Shown here piece after piece: positions 39,717-49,616 of a stretch of 64,000 nucleotides of DNA. The first letter of the stretch is position 1, and every line of letters starts with the position of its first letter. The notes under the pieces are model-generated. The model had not been told where the DNA came from and ran no database searches. It saw only the letters and a list, made by a program, of their open reading frames with translations. The stretch is taken from the NCBI RefSeq assembly GCF_011764485.1, contig NZ_AP022848.1, positions 2,818,001 to 2,882,000 of the forward strand. The letters are read 5' to 3'. This DNA is from Bosea sp. ANAM02 (GTDB taxonomy: Bacteria; Pseudomonadota; Alphaproteobacteria; Rhizobiales; Beijerinckiaceae). The translations under genes and the position numbers were made by a program.

Positions 39717-40859
39717 ATGACTCACGACGCTCGCTTTTCGGCCAAGGGGACCCATTCCGCGATGTCCGGGCCGATGCCAGCGTCTTCTTCCACGCCGACC
39801 CTTGCGCGCATGGGCTGCGTGATACTCGTCGGCCTGTTTGCGGCCAACTGCGCGGGCAACCAGACCGCCGGACGCCGTTCCAAGGAAATCGGTGCTTTCC
39901 CGCAGTCGAAATACGGCCCCGCCAGCCAGCGCGTCGTGGCTGAGGGTGAAGCCGTGCCGAAAGGCGGCGGGCGCCAGCTCGTCGGCAAGGCCTATTCCGT
40001 CGCCGGCAAGCGCTATACCCCGTTCGAGAAGCCGGTCGGCTTCACGCAGGTCGGTACCGCGTCCTGGTATGGCGAAGCCTTCCACGGCCGCCGCACCGCC
40101 AACGGCGAGATCTACGATCGTCACAGCATTTCGGCCGCGCATCCGACCATGCCGCTGCCGGCCTATGCCCGCGTCACAAACCTGATGAACAGCCGTTCTA
40201 TCATCGTGCGCGTCAATGATCGTGGCCCCTTCCATGGCGGCCGCATGATGGACCTGTCGCAGTCGACGGCCGATGCGCTCGCCTTCCGACATCTCGGCAC
40301 GGCGCGGATTAAAATGGAATATCTCGGCCAGGCCTCGCTCGCCGGATCGGACGACAAGCTCCTGCTCGCCACGCTGCGCACCGACGGCTCGCCTGCGCCG
40401 ATTCCAGGAACGAGCGCGCGCACGATGGTCGCCAGCTCCGAACCCGTGGCCACGACCCGCACGCGCAGCGTCGATATCGACGCCCCGCAGCCAGCCGAGC
40501 CAGAGCCGGTATCCTCGCCTCCGGTCGTGCAGGCCTATGCCCCGCCGCAGTCGCGGACGATCACGCCATCGACGCCGATCGTCGCGACCTTGGCCTCGGC
40601 CGTCTCGACCCCTGTCGACGCCCCGTCCATGCGCGCTGCGCCGCTACCGCCGAACCGGCCGTTCGACCTCGACACCATCGCCAACGCCGCAAGGCCCGTC
40701 GTTGTTCCCGCGACGCTGCGCACGACCCTGCCACCGACACGCGCCAGTGTCGCGAGCCTGTTCGCGGCGCCGGAGAAAGCTGCGAGCGAGCGCTTCTCGA
40801 AGAACCATCCGCTCAACAAGCTCGCGCCGCAGACCCTGCAGCCGCTGGCGCGGAACTGA
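39717..40859 (+). CDS. rlpA: RlpA-like septal ring lytic transglycosylase
   Basis: 380 residues from the ATG at 39717 (an ATG 84 bp upstream and one at 39762 are alternatives). A hydrophobic leader (CVILVGLFAANCAGN) could be a lipoprotein signal, though Asn directly before the Cys is unusual. The double-psi beta-barrel (about 115-205) contains GTASWYGEAFHGRRTANGE and RVNDRGPFHGGRMMDLS with the catalytic Asp. The rest is a Pro/Ala/Thr-rich disordered tail without a SPOR domain. Cleaves peptidoglycan lacking stem peptides. The 299 bp before it, after tRNA-Ser, show nothing else. Confidence 0.87.
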   Translation: MTHDARFSAKGTHSAMSGPMPASSSTPTLARMGCVILVGLFAANCAGNQTAGRRSKEIGAFPQSKYGPASQRVVAEGEAVPKGGGRQLVGKAYSVAGKRYTPFEKPVGFTQVGTASWYGEAFHGRRTANGEIYDRHSISAAHPTMPLPAYARVTNLMNSRSIIVRVNDRGPFHGGRMMDLSQSTADALAFRHLGTARIKMEYLGQASLAGSDDKLLLATLRTDGSPAPIPGTSARTMVASSEPVATTRTRSVDIDAPQPAEPEPVSSPPVVQAYAPPQSRTITPSTPIVATLASAVSTPVDAPSMRAAPLPPNRPFDLDTIANAARPVVVPATLRTTLPPTRASVASLFAAPEKAASERFSKNHPLNKLAPQTLQPLARN

Positions 40860-40904
40860 TCTCAAGCTTGACCTGATGGTGGGCGCTCTGCTTCACATCG
40901 AGGC

Positions 40905-42128
40905 ATGAGCGCCTTTTGCCATCAGCGACTACGTGCGGTGCCGCCACGGGCGGCCAGCGGCCGGCTGGTTGCGGTCCTCGCACTCCTGCTCGGGCTCATC
41001 GTCCTCGGCCCGCCGGCCTTGGCCCAGAATTTCCAGTCCCAGGCGCCTTTCGCCGTCCTCATGGATTCGGATACCGGGGCGGTGCTTTATGAAAAGGCGG
41101 CCGACGAACCGATGGTTCCGGCGAGCATGGCCAAGCTCGCGACCGTGCTCGTCGCCTTCCAGGACCTCAATGCGGGCCGGCTGACGCTCGACAGCGAGAT
41201 CGGCATTTCCGAGAACGCCTGGCGCAAGGGCGGCGGCCCGTCGGGCGGCTCGGCGATGTTCGCCGTCCTCAACAGCCGGATCAAGCTCTCCGATATCCTG
41301 CAGGGCATCATCGTGCAGTCCGGCAACGATGCCGCGATCGCCCTGGCCGAGGCCATTGCCGGCGACGAGGCGACCTTCGCCCGGATCATGACCGAACGGG
41401 TGAGGGGCATCGGCCTGACCAAATCCGTCTTCCGCAACGCGACCGGCATGCCCGATCCGCAGCAGCGGGTGACGGCGCGCGAGCTCGCGCTGCTGGCCGA
41501 CCACATCATCAAGACCTATCCCGAGCTGTACAGGATTTTCGGCCAGCGCGAGTTCACCTGGAACAAGATCCGCCAGCAGAACCGCAATCCGCTCCTGGCG
41601 ATGGATATCGGAGCGGACGGGCTGAAGACCGGCAATCTCGACGAGTCCGGCTTCGGCCTCGTCGGCTCCGCCGTGCAGAACGACCAGCGGCTGATCGTCG
41701 TGGTCAACGGCCTGAAGACCGGCCGGGACCGGGCGAATGAAGCGCGCAAGCTGCTGGAATGGGGCTTTCGCGCCTTCGAGCGCCGCCAGCTCTTCGCTGC
41801 CGGCGAGACGGTGGGCGAGGCCAGCGTCTATGGCGGCGAGAAGGGCCGCGTCGCGCTCCGCAGCAAAGCCGCCGTGAGCCTGCTTCTGCCGCGCGGCGGC
41901 AGCGAGCGGCTGGCGGCGCGGATCATCTATCGCGGCCCGCTCAGCGTTCCCGTCCAGGAGGGCGCGGAGGTGGCGCGGCTGGTGGTGACGCGCGGCGACA
42001 TCAAGACGCTGGACATTCCGCTTTACGCGGCCGAGAGCGTGCAGGCGGGCACCTTGCAGAGCCGGGTGCTCGATGCGCTGTTCGAAGCCACGACAGGCTG
42101 GGTTCGCAAGGCGCTGAGCCGGAGCTGA
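40905..42128 (+). CDS. D-alanyl-D-alanine carboxypeptidase (penicillin-binding protein 5/6 type)
   Basis: 407 residues with a signal peptide (about 1-38, ending ALA-QN). Active-site motifs of class A low-mass PBPs are complete: SMAK (SxxK), SGNDAA (SxN) and GLKTG (KTG). A PBP5-like C-terminal beta domain and a final amphipathic helix for membrane attachment follow. Trims D-Ala from peptidoglycan stems. Part of an rlpA-dacA-like-tmk-holB-metG-tatD run. Confidence 0.94.
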   Translation: MSAFCHQRLRAVPPRAASGRLVAVLALLLGLIVLGPPALAQNFQSQAPFAVLMDSDTGAVLYEKAADEPMVPASMAKLATVLVAFQDLNAGRLTLDSEIGISENAWRKGGGPSGGSAMFAVLNSRIKLSDILQGIIVQSGNDAAIALAEAIAGDEATFARIMTERVRGIGLTKSVFRNATGMPDPQQRVTARELALLADHIIKTYPELYRIFGQREFTWNKIRQQNRNPLLAMDIGADGLKTGNLDESGFGLVGSAVQNDQRLIVVVNGLKTGRDRANEARKLLEWGFRAFERRQLFAAGETVGEASVYGGEKGRVALRSKAAVSLLLPRGGSERLAARIIYRGPLSVPVQEGAEVARLVVTRGDIKTLDIPLYAAESVQAGTLQSRVLDALFEATTGWVRKALSRS

Positions 42129-42137
42129 GCAGGTCGG

Positions 42138-42791
42138 GTGAGCAGGGGACGTTTCATCACGCTCGAAGGCGGGGAGGGCGCCGGCAAGTCGACGCTGGCG
42201 CGCGCGCTGAGCGAGCGTCTCGCTGCGGCCGGCCTCGAGCCGCGGACGACGCGCGAGCCCGGCGGCTCGCCCAAGGCGGAAGCCATCCGCGAGATGATCC
42301 TGGCGGGGCAGGCGCGCGACTACGGCCCCTTCGCCGAGGCATTGATGTTTTCGGCGGCGCGGATCGATCATATCGACAGCCTGATCCGCCCGGCGCTCTC
42401 GCGCGGCGAGTGGGTGATCTGCGACCGCTTCATCGATTCGACACGGGTCTATCAGGGCGTGCTCGGCAAGCTCGACAAGGCCGTGCTGGCCGAACTGGAA
42501 GCGGTGACGATCTCCGGGCTGATGCCGGACCTGACGCTGATCCTCGACCTCGATCCCGAGATCGGCCTGGCCCGCGCCGCCAAACGGCGCCAGCCTGGCG
42601 AGGCGGTTGACCGCTTCGAGGGCGAAACGCTGGCCTTTCACCGCAATCTGCGCCAAGCCTATCTGGATATCGCGAGTGCCGAACCGCAGCGCTGCGCCGT
42701 GCTCGATGCGACACTGCCTCCCGAGGCGCTTGCCGACGCGGCATGGCATATCCTGCGCGAGCGCCTGCCCCTGGATCATCGCGCGTCCTGA
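42138..42791 (+). CDS. tmk: thymidylate kinase
   Basis: 217 residues from a GTG at 42138. P-loop ITLEGGEGAGKSTLARAL, the DR(Y/F) motif in CDRFIDSTRVYQG, and a LID region AAKRRQPGEAVDRFE. Phosphorylates dTMP for DNA synthesis. 9 bp after the carboxypeptidase gene. Confidence 0.96.
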   Translation: MSRGRFITLEGGEGAGKSTLARALSERLAAAGLEPRTTREPGGSPKAEAIREMILAGQARDYGPFAEALMFSAARIDHIDSLIRPALSRGEWVICDRFIDSTRVYQGVLGKLDKAVLAELEAVTISGLMPDLTLILDLDPEIGLARAAKRRQPGEAVDRFEGETLAFHRNLRQAYLDIASAEPQRCAVLDATLPPEALADAAWHILRERLPLDHRAS

Positions 42792-42796
42792 CGGAC

Positions 42797-42828
42797 GCGA
42801 TAACGATGATCTATCACATTGTTATCGC
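42797..42828. repeat. hairpin after tmk
   Basis: Arms GCGATAAC and GTTATCGC around 16 bases, 5 bp after the tmk stop; no T-run. It partly overlaps the next palindrome. Confidence 0.5.
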
Positions 42829-42872
42829 ATCGGATTTGTCCGAAAAGTGGATCCCGTTTTTCGGTCCGATGC
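42827..42872. repeat. 46-bp palindrome of the CCGAAAA type
   Basis: Outer arms GCATCGGA / TCCGATGC and inner arms CCGAAAA / TTTTCGG. Lies 18 bp upstream of the chosen holB start; related to 35042-35083. Confidence 0.75.
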
Positions 42873-42890
42873 CATAGACCCGGACACCTG

Positions 42891-43961
42891 ATGCGAGCGA
42901 CCAGCGACGAACCCGACCGGCTGCCGAATGCGCCGCATCCCCGCGAGACGCTGGCTCTCGTCGGCCATGCCGCGCGCGAACGGGCCTTCCTCGACGCGCT
43001 GGCTTCGGGACGCATGCACCATGCCTGGCTGCTGGGTGGGCCCGAGGGCATCGGCAAGGCGAGCTTCGCCTATCGCGCGGCGCGCTTCCTGCTCGCGGCG
43101 GGCGATCCCCAAACGCGGGCGGCCCGCAGCGCCGATCTCGCAATGCCCGAGAACGACCCCGCGACGCGGCGGGTGATGGCGCAATCCCATCCCGACCTGC
43201 ACGTGTTGCGCCGGATCCCGAAGCCGGACGGCAAGAGCTACACCAGCAACATCCCGGTCGATTCGATCCGGCGCGTGATCGATCGCTTCGGCGCGAGCGC
43301 GGCCGAAGGCGGCTGGCGCGTCTGCATCGTCGACTCGGCCGAGGACATGGAGCGCTCGGCCGCCAATGCCCTGCTCAAGCTGCTGGAGGAGCCGCCGCCG
43401 CGGGCGCTGTTCCTGATCGTCGCCCATGCGCCGGGGCGGATGCTGCCGACGATCCGCTCGCGCTGCCGGCTATTGACCTTCGACCCGCTGGCCGAGGCCG
43501 ATGTCGCGGACGCCGGCCGGCTGGCGCTGGAGCGCATGGAGATGCCTTTCGACGGTTCGGCGCTGCGCCGGGCCGCGAGCCTGTCCGAAGGCTCGGTGCG
43601 GCGTGCGCTGACCTATGTCGATCCCGAGACGCTGGCGCTGGTCGAGGCGGTGAGGGCGCGGCTCGATGCCCTGCCGCAGGTCGACCTCACCGCCTTGATG
43701 GCGCTGGCCGAGGATGTCGCCGGCAAGGCGGGCGAGCGCGATTTCGCGGTGATGATCGAGACCGTGCAGGGCTGGATCTCCGACCATCTGCACGCCCATG
43801 CTGCGGCGCAACCGGCGCGCCTTGCACCGCTGGCGGAGGTATGGGAAAAGCTTGGACAGCAGGCGCGCGAGGTCGAGACCTATAATCTCGACCGCCGCCC
43901 TCTCGTGATGACCCTGTTTCATGATCTGTCGGCTGCGGTGTCCCGCTCGCGCGCAGCGTGA
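42891..43961 (+). CDS. holB: DNA polymerase III subunit delta prime
   Basis: 356 residues from the ATG at 42891; an in-frame TTG at 42819 would run through the palindrome and is rejected. Clamp-loader AAA+ features: degenerate P-loop GGPEGIGKASFAYRAARF, NALLKLLEEPPPRALFLIVAH, and the SRC sensor in TIRSRCRLLTF. Part of the complex that loads the beta clamp. 21 bp before metG. Confidence 0.94.
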   Translation: MRATSDEPDRLPNAPHPRETLALVGHAARERAFLDALASGRMHHAWLLGGPEGIGKASFAYRAARFLLAAGDPQTRAARSADLAMPENDPATRRVMAQSHPDLHVLRRIPKPDGKSYTSNIPVDSIRRVIDRFGASAAEGGWRVCIVDSAEDMERSAANALLKLLEEPPPRALFLIVAHAPGRMLPTIRSRCRLLTFDPLAEADVADAGRLALERMEMPFDGSALRRAASLSEGSVRRALTYVDPETLALVEAVRARLDALPQVDLTALMALAEDVAGKAGERDFAVMIETVQGWISDHLHAHAAAQPARLAPLAEVWEKLGQQAREVETYNLDRRPLVMTLFHDLSAAVSRSRAA

Positions 43962-43982
43962 AGCGAAGCTTTCGGACAGACG

Positions 43983-45542
43983 ATGGCCACGGCCCCGAAA
44001 TTCTATCTGACGACCGCGATCCATTACACCAACGGGCCGCCGCATATCGGCCACGCCTATGAGATGGTGGCGTCGGACGCGATCGCGCGCTTCAAGCGGC
44101 TCGACGGCTACGACGTCTTCGCCATGACGGGCACCGACGAGCACGGCCAGAAGGTGCAGCGCACGGCGGCTCAGAACGGCCTCTCGCCGAAGGAGTTCGT
44201 CGACAGGATCGCGGCGCGCTTCGAGGAGATGGAGCAGCGTCTCGGCTGCTCCTTCGACCGGTTCATCCGCACCACCGATGCCGACCACAAGATCTCGACA
44301 GACGAGCTCTGGCGGCGGATGGAGGCTAATGGCGACATCTATCTCGCCAAGTATTCCGGCTGGTACTCGGTGCGCGACGAGGCCTTCTACGGCGAGGAGG
44401 AGACCACCATCCAGCCCGACGGTACGCGCCTGGGCGGGCAAGGCACCCCGGTCGAGTGGGTCGAGGAGGAGAGCTATTTCTTCCGCCTCAAATCCTATCA
44501 GGACCGGCTCCTGCAGCTCTACGAGGACGTGCCGGACTTCATCTCGCCGGAGACGCGCAGGAACGAGGTCGTCTCCTTCGTGAAGAGCGGGCTCGAGGAT
44601 CTCTCGATCAGCCGCACGACCTTCGACTGGGGCCTGCCCGTGCCGGGCGACCCGAAGCATGTCATGTATGTCTGGGTCGACGCGCTCAACAACTACGTCA
44701 CCGGGACGGGCTTTCCCGATCCGGAAAGCCCGCGGGCGCATTACTGGCCGGCCGATGTCCATATCATCGGCAAGGACATCGTGCGCTTCCACGCGGTCTA
44801 CTGGCCGGCCTTCCTGATGTCGGCGGGGCTGCCGCTGCCGAAGCGCGTCTTCGGCCACGGCTTCCTGCTGAACAAGGGCACGAAGATGTCCAAGTCGCTC
44901 GGCAACGTGGTCGACCCGTTCGACCTCGCCGAGACCTATGGCGTCGACCAGCTGCGCTATTTCTTCCTGCGCGAGGTATCCTTCGGCCAGGACGGCAATT
45001 ACAGCCACGACGCGATCGTCGGGCGCATCAATGCCGATCTCGCCAACGACCTCGGCAATCTGGCGCAGCGCTCGCTGTCGATGATCGCCAAGAACTGCGA
45101 GGGCAGGGTGCCGCCGCGCGGGACGCTGAACGAGGCCGACGAAGCCATGCTCGCCATGGCCGACGGGGCGCTCGCAAAGGCGCGCGAGGCGATGAAGGAT
45201 TTCGCCCTTCACACCGTGCTGGCCGATCTCTGGGCCCTCGTCGCCGAGGCGAACCGCTATTTCGCCAATAACGAGCCCTGGCGCCTGACCAAGACGGATC
45301 CGGCCCGCCGTGACACCATCCTTTATGTCACGATCGAAGTGCTGCGCGAGGTCGCGATCCTGGTGCAGCCGGTGATGCCGGTGGCCGCGGGCAAGCTGCT
45401 CGACCTGCTGGGCGTCGCGCCTGACGCCCGCAGCTTCGCTTCGCTCGGCGCGGAGCATCGCCTCGTCAGCGGCATGGGCTTGCCGGCGCCGAGCGCGATC
45501 TTCCCGCGCTATGTCGAACCCGAGGACGGCCAGGCAGCTTAG
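43983..45542 (+). CDS. metG: methionyl-tRNA synthetase
   Basis: 519 residues. HIGH-type motif PPHIGHAYE (about 19-27), [10 protein letters not shown], and KMSKS in [12 protein letters not shown], followed by the anticodon-binding helical domain. The form without a C-terminal tRNA-binding (EMAP) domain, as is usual for alphaproteobacteria. Charges tRNA-Met. Confidence 0.97.
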   Translation: MATAPKFYLTTAIHYTNGPPHIGHAYEMVASDAIARFKRLDGYDVFAMTGTDEHGQKVQRTAAQNGLSPKEFVDRIAARFEEMEQRLGCSFDRFIRTTDADHKISTDELWRRMEANGDIYLAKYSGWYSVRDEAFYGEEETTIQPDGTRLGGQGTPVEWVEEESYFFRLKSYQDRLLQLYEDVPDFISPETRRNEVVSFVKSGLEDLSISRTTFDWGLPVPGDPKHVMYVWVDALNNYVTGTGFPDPESPRAHYWPADVHIIGKDIVRFHAVYWPAFLMSAGLPLPKRVFGHGFLLNKGTKMSKSLGNVVDPFDLAETYGVDQLRYFFLREVSFGQDGNYSHDAIVGRINADLANDLGNLAQRSLSMIAKNCEGRVPPRGTLNEADEAMLAMADGALAKAREAMKDFALHTVLADLWALVAEANRYFANNEPWRLTKTDPARRDTILYVTIEVLREVAILVQPVMPVAAGKLLDLLGVAPDARSFASLGAEHRLVSGMGLPAPSAIFPRYVEPEDGQAA

Positions 45543-45561
45543 AGCAATTGCGACTATCGCC

Positions 45562-45692
45562 TGTCATTCCGGGGCTTCGCGAAGCGAAGAACCCGAAACC
45601 CACGACTGGGTAAGCGGCTTGGAGGGCGGTTCGGATTGTCTCACCCAGTCGTGGATTCCGGGTTCGCGCCTGTGGCGCGCGCCGGAATGACA
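45562..45692. repeat. long palindromic intergenic repeat, extended variant
   Basis: Outer TGTCATTCCGGGGC / GCCGGAATGACA ends and a perfect 12-base inner pair CCACGACTGGGT (45600-45611) / ACCCAGTCGTGG (45643-45654). Longer than the other copies; between metG and tatD. Confidence 0.85.
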
Positions 45693-45747
45693 AGGGTGGT
45701 GCTCGAACCCGCTGTGATCACATGTCAACAGTGCCTAAGGTCTTGTG

Positions 45748-46548
45748 ATGCTGATCGATACGCATTGCCATCTCGACTACCCGGACTTCGCCGAGGATTT
45801 GCCGGCCTATGTCGCGCGCGCCGAGGAAGCCGGCGTCGAGCGGATGGTGACGATCTCGACGCGTGTCGCGCGCCATGCCGAGTACGCCGCGCTGGCGGAG
45901 CGCTTTCCGTCGGTGTGGTTCTCGGTCGGCACGCATCCGCACAACGCCCATGAGGAGCTCGACGTCACGGCCGAGCGCCTTGTGGAGCTGTCGCGACATC
46001 CGCGCTGCGTCGCCATCGGCGAGGCCGGGCTCGACTACCACTATGATTCCAGCCCGCGCGCCGCGCAGGCGCAGGGGCTCCGAACCCATATCGCCGCGGC
46101 GCGGATCACGCAGTTGCCGCTCGTCATCCACTCCCGCGAGGCGGATGACGACATGATCGCGATCCTGCGCGAGGAGATGGGGAAGGGCGCCTTCCCCGCC
46201 ATCCTGCATTGCTTCACCGCCGGCGAAGCGCTGGCGATGACCGGCGTCGAGCTCGGGCTCTACGTTTCCTTCTCGGGCATCCTGACCTTCAAGACCTCGG
46301 AAAACCTGCGCCGGATCGCCCGGATGGTCCCGCGCGAGCGCCTGCTGGTCGAGACGGATGCGCCTTACCTTGCGCCCGTTCCCTTCAGAGGCAAGCGCAA
46401 TCAGCCGGCTTATGTCGTTGAAACCGCGAAAGTTCTCGGCGAGACGATCGGCGTCTCCTTCGACGAGATCGCCAAGATCACGACCGAGAATGCGCGGCGC
46501 TGCTACTGGAAGATGGATCATGCCGCGCCGGTCGCGCAGGTGGCCTGA
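45748..46548 (+). CDS. tatD: TatD-family metal-dependent deoxyribonuclease
   Basis: 266 residues. Metal ligands appear in order: IDTHCHLDY, HPHNAHE, GEAGLDYHYD, HSREADDD, HCFTAGE, VETDAPYLAP. The ATG at 45748 follows AAGG; a GTG directly before it is also possible. Metal-dependent DNase/hydrolase of DNA repair and turnover. 9 bp before the MBL-fold gene, same operon. Confidence 0.94.
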   Translation: MLIDTHCHLDYPDFAEDLPAYVARAEEAGVERMVTISTRVARHAEYAALAERFPSVWFSVGTHPHNAHEELDVTAERLVELSRHPRCVAIGEAGLDYHYDSSPRAAQAQGLRTHIAAARITQLPLVIHSREADDDMIAILREEMGKGAFPAILHCFTAGEALAMTGVELGLYVSFSGILTFKTSENLRRIARMVPRERLLVETDAPYLAPVPFRGKRNQPAYVVETAKVLGETIGVSFDEIAKITTENARRCYWKMDHAAPVAQVA

Positions 46549-46557
46549 CCCCGCGCC

Positions 46558-47361
46558 ATGACGCTCACCGTCACCATCCTCGGCTGCGGATCCTCCGGCG
46601 GCGTGCCGCGACCGGGTTCCGGCTGGGGCGCTTGCGACCCCGCCGAGCCGAAGAATCGGCGCCGCCGCTGCTCGATCCTGATCGAGCGCATGGGCCCGGA
46701 CGGAATGACACGAGCCCTGGTCGACACCTCGCCGGACCTGCGCGAGCAGCTTTTGTCAGCCGAGGTGCCGGCGCTCGACGGCGTGCTGCTGACGCATGAC
46801 CATGCCGACCACACCCATGGCATCGACGACCTGCGCGCGCTCGTCCTGCATATGCAGCAACGCATCCGCATCTACGCCGACAAGCCGACCGAGGCGTCAT
46901 TGCGCTCGCGCTTCGGCTATCTCTTCGAGACGCCGCCCGGGAGCCATTATCCGCCGATCCTCGACCTCGACGAGATCAGCGCCGGCCGGCCGCAGACCAT
47001 CGATGGTGCCGGCGGGCCGATCACGGCCTTGCCGTTCCGGGTCGAGCACGGGCCGAACTACGAGGCGCTGGGCTTCCGCTTCGGCGATCTCGGCTACCTG
47101 CCGGATGTCAGCCTGATCCCGCCGGCCGCAATGGAGGCCATGGCCGATCTCGACGTGCTGATCCTCGACTGCCTGCGCGAGACGCCGCATCCGAGCCATT
47201 TCCATCTGTCGCACTCGCTGGAAGCGATCGAGAACCTGAAGCCGCGCCGCGCGATCCTGACCAATCTCCATGTCGATCTGGATTATGCCAGCCTGAGCAA
47301 ACGCTTGGAGGGCATTGCCGAAGTGGCATTCGATGGGATGACGATCTCGGTTCCGGCGTGA
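46558..47361 (+). CDS. MBL-fold metallohydrolase (PhnP-like)
   Basis: 267 residues. Starts VTILGCGSSGGVPRPGSGWG; the metal site LTHDHADHTHGID, the VEHG histidine and HLSHS/NLHVDLDY histidines are present. This branch resembles phosphoribosyl cyclic phosphodiesterases; the true substrate is open. Last gene of the rlpA-to-tatD run. Confidence 0.88.
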   Translation: MTLTVTILGCGSSGGVPRPGSGWGACDPAEPKNRRRRCSILIERMGPDGMTRALVDTSPDLREQLLSAEVPALDGVLLTHDHADHTHGIDDLRALVLHMQQRIRIYADKPTEASLRSRFGYLFETPPGSHYPPILDLDEISAGRPQTIDGAGGPITALPFRVEHGPNYEALGFRFGDLGYLPDVSLIPPAAMEAMADLDVLILDCLRETPHPSHFHLSHSLEAIENLKPRRAILTNLHVDLDYASLSKRLEGIAEVAFDGMTISVPA

Positions 47362-47501
47362 ATACCCAGCATTTCAGGCGGTATCTGCATCAGAATAAGT
47401 TCCATAATATACCTTATGCGAATCAAGGCTAGGCGGATTTCAGCCCTCTTCCGACCTGACGACCGGCGTCTGAAATCGAGCAGAGCTCTCTCGGAACCAT
47501 G

Positions 47502-47598
47502 CCGTCATCCCGGGCTTGACCCGGGATCCATCGTAAGGCTCCGGAGCTCTATGATGGTTCCCGGATCGGCGCTGCTGTGCAGCTTGTCCGGGATGACG
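47502..47598. repeat. long palindromic intergenic repeat, CCCGGG variant
   Basis: CGTCATCCCGGGCTTGACCC start and GTCCGGGATGACG end, with GGTTCCCGGATC inside. It lies in the 264-bp gap between the convergent MBL and hmgA genes and may serve both as a transcript end. Confidence 0.85.
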
Positions 47599-47625
47599 CC
47601 CTTTCCGGGAAGCGTCGGCTACCTC

Positions 47626-48978
47626 TCAAGGCCTGTTCGGATCGAAATGCTTGGTCAGCTTATGGCCGTAGCCGCCATAGTCGCGCTGGAGCGAGTCCGA
47701 GCCGGCGGCGAAGGCCGTGACCTGTTGCGGGAAGCGCGTCTCGAACATGAAGGCCAGCGTGCCCTCCAGCTTGTGCGGCTTCAGCTCGACATTGCTCGCC
47801 TTCTCGAAGGCGTCGACGTCCGGTCCGTGCGGCAGCATGGTGTTGTGCAGCGAGATGCCGCCCGGCACGAACCCGCCGCCGGTCTTGGCGTCGTAGACGC
47901 CGTAGACCAGCCCCATGAACTCGCTCATCACGTTCATGTGGTACCAGGGCGGCCGGAAGGTGTTTTCGGCCACCAGCCAGCGATCCGAGAAGATGACGAA
48001 GTCGATATTGGCGGTGCCGGGCGTCTCCGAGGGCGAGGTCAGCACCGTGAAGATCGACGGGTCGGCATGGTCGTAGAGGATCGGCCCGACCGGCGAAAAG
48101 CGCCTGAGATCATATTTGTACGGGGCGTAGTTGCCGTGCCAGGCGACGACGTCGAGCGGCGAATGCTCGATATCGGCCGCCCAGAGATTGCCGCCCCATT
48201 TCACATACATCTTCGAGGGGGCGTCGCGATCCTCGTAGGCTGCGACCGGCGTCAGGAAATCGCGCGGATTGGCCAGGCAGTTGGCACCGATCGGCCCGCG
48301 CTCCGGCAAGGTGAAGGCACCGCCATAGTTCTCGCAGATATAGCCCCTCGCCGGCCCGTCCCTGAGCTCGACGCGGATCTTCACGCCGCGCGGGATCACG
48401 GCGATCTCGCCGGGCTCGATATCGATGACGCCGAACTCGGTCCAGAGCCTGAGATCGCCCTGCTGCGGCACGAACAGCATCTCGCCATCGGCATTGTAGA
48501 AATACTCGTCCACCATCGAGCGCGTGATCAGGTAGACATGCGCGCCCATGCCGCCCTGGCTGCCGGCATCGCCGGCGGTGCTCATGCTGCGGATGCCCTC
48601 GACGAAGGAGATCGGCTCCGACGGGATCGGGATCGGGCTCCAGCGCAGCGGCGCGATCGGCATGTCGACCTCACGGGCCGGCGCCGTGCGCCAGAACCCG
48701 GCATCGACCTTTCGGAATGCGTTCCAATGCGCCACCGTCGGGCGGATGCGGTAGAGCCAGGAGCGCTCGTTGGTGGTGCGCGGCGCCGTGAAGGGCGAGC
48801 CGGAGAGCTGCTCGGCATAGAGCCCATAAGCGCATTTCTGCGGCGAGTTGCGCCCGAGCGGCAGGGCGCCCGGCAACGCCTCGGTCTCGAAGCCGTTGCC
48901 GAAGCCGGACATGTAGCCCGTCGCGATGGCGCTTTCGGCCCTGGCGGCACCGGCATGGGCGGGGTTCTGAACGTTCAT
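47626..48978 (-). CDS. hmgA: homogentisate 1,2-dioxygenase
   Basis: 450 residues, normal length. Begins [19 protein letters not shown], the family signature; contains [31 protein letters not shown], the iron-ligand region [20 protein letters not shown], and [20 protein letters not shown]. Opens homogentisate to maleylacetoacetate in Tyr/Phe breakdown. Divergent from a MarR regulator; fahA lies on the plus strand behind the regulator, and a MaiA-like gene at 61354 supplies the middle step. Confidence 0.98.
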   Translation of the reverse strand: MNVQNPAHAGAARAESAIATGYMSGFGNGFETEALPGALPLGRNSPQKCAYGLYAEQLSGSPFTAPRTTNERSWLYRIRPTVAHWNAFRKVDAGFWRTAPAREVDMPIAPLRWSPIPIPSEPISFVEGIRSMSTAGDAGSQGGMGAHVYLITRSMVDEYFYNADGEMLFVPQQGDLRLWTEFGVIDIEPGEIAVIPRGVKIRVELRDGPARGYICENYGGAFTLPERGPIGANCLANPRDFLTPVAAYEDRDAPSKMYVKWGGNLWAADIEHSPLDVVAWHGNYAPYKYDLRRFSPVGPILYDHADPSIFTVLTSPSETPGTANIDFVIFSDRWLVAENTFRPPWYHMNVMSEFMGLVYGVYDAKTGGGFVPGGISLHNTMLPHGPDVDAFEKASNVELKPHKLEGTLAFMFETRFPQQVTAFAAGSDSLQRDYGGYGHKLTKHFDPNRP

Positions 48979-49046
48979 GGTGGCGCCCTCTCCTCGCGAC
49001 GGCCTTGGGCCTGCGGCATGCCCTGTGCGGGCTCTTGTTCGAGATG

Positions 49047-49079
49047 GTTGCTTTGGTAACTGTCGATTTTGTAACTAAC
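49047..49079. promoter_or_regulatory. candidate MarR operator between hmgA and the regulator
   Basis: Two direct GTAACT copies (49056-49061 and 49071-49076) and an imperfect GTTGC-tttg-GTAAC inverted pair, immediately before the MarR gene start. Pattern only. Confidence 0.35.
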
Positions 49080-49084
49080 AAGGC

Positions 49085-49519
49085 ATGTCGAAACTCGCGC
49101 TCGAGCATTTCCTGCCCTATCGCCTGAACCGCCTGAGCTCTGCGGTCTCGCAGCAGTTCCGCGCGGTCTACGGGCCGCATCACGATCTGACCGTGCCGGA
49201 ATGGCGGGTGCTGGCCACCCTCGCCCAGTTCGGCACGATGACGGCCAAGGCTATCGGCAGGCATTCCTCGATGCACAAGACCAAGGTCAGCCGCGCCGTG
49301 CGGGCGCTGGAGGAGCGGCGCTGGCTGACCCGCCGCGAGAGCGAGCTGGACCGGCGCGAGGAAAGCCTGTCGCTGACGGCGCCCGGCCTGCAGGCCTATG
49401 GCGAGATCGTGCCGCGCGCACTGGCCTTCGAAGCGGGCATCCTCGCCGCGCTCGGCCCCCATGCCGAATCCTTGCTCCGGGCGCTTTCACTGATGGAAGA
49501 ACGCTTTCCTGTCGATTGA
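49085..49519 (+). CDS. MarR-family regulator, likely of homogentisate genes
   Basis: 144 residues with the MarR winged helix: VPEWRVLATLAQFG, TAKAIGRHSSMHKTKVSRAVRALEERRWL as recognition helix region, and the DRREESLSLTAPG wing. Position head-to-head with hmgA and 97 bp before fahA suggests it controls both, perhaps releasing DNA when an aromatic acid binds. Target inference rests on position only. Confidence 0.88.
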   Translation: MSKLALEHFLPYRLNRLSSAVSQQFRAVYGPHHDLTVPEWRVLATLAQFGTMTAKAIGRHSSMHKTKVSRAVRALEERRWLTRRESELDRREESLSLTAPGLQAYGEIVPRALAFEAGILAALGPHAESLLRALSLMEERFPVD

Positions 49520-49616
49520 GTGCCTCGCGTCCCACGCGCTGGGGACAGAGGCCGGGCATCGCTTCCGCTTAGGCTCGCGTCCGAACTGGCCGTATTAGAA
49601 CGGATTGGATGAGCCT

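Noticed and set aside
43470..45458. A 662-codon minus-strand open frame opposite metG
   Set aside because: metG has complete HIGH and KMSKS motifs on the other strand; the antisense product has no recognisable domain.
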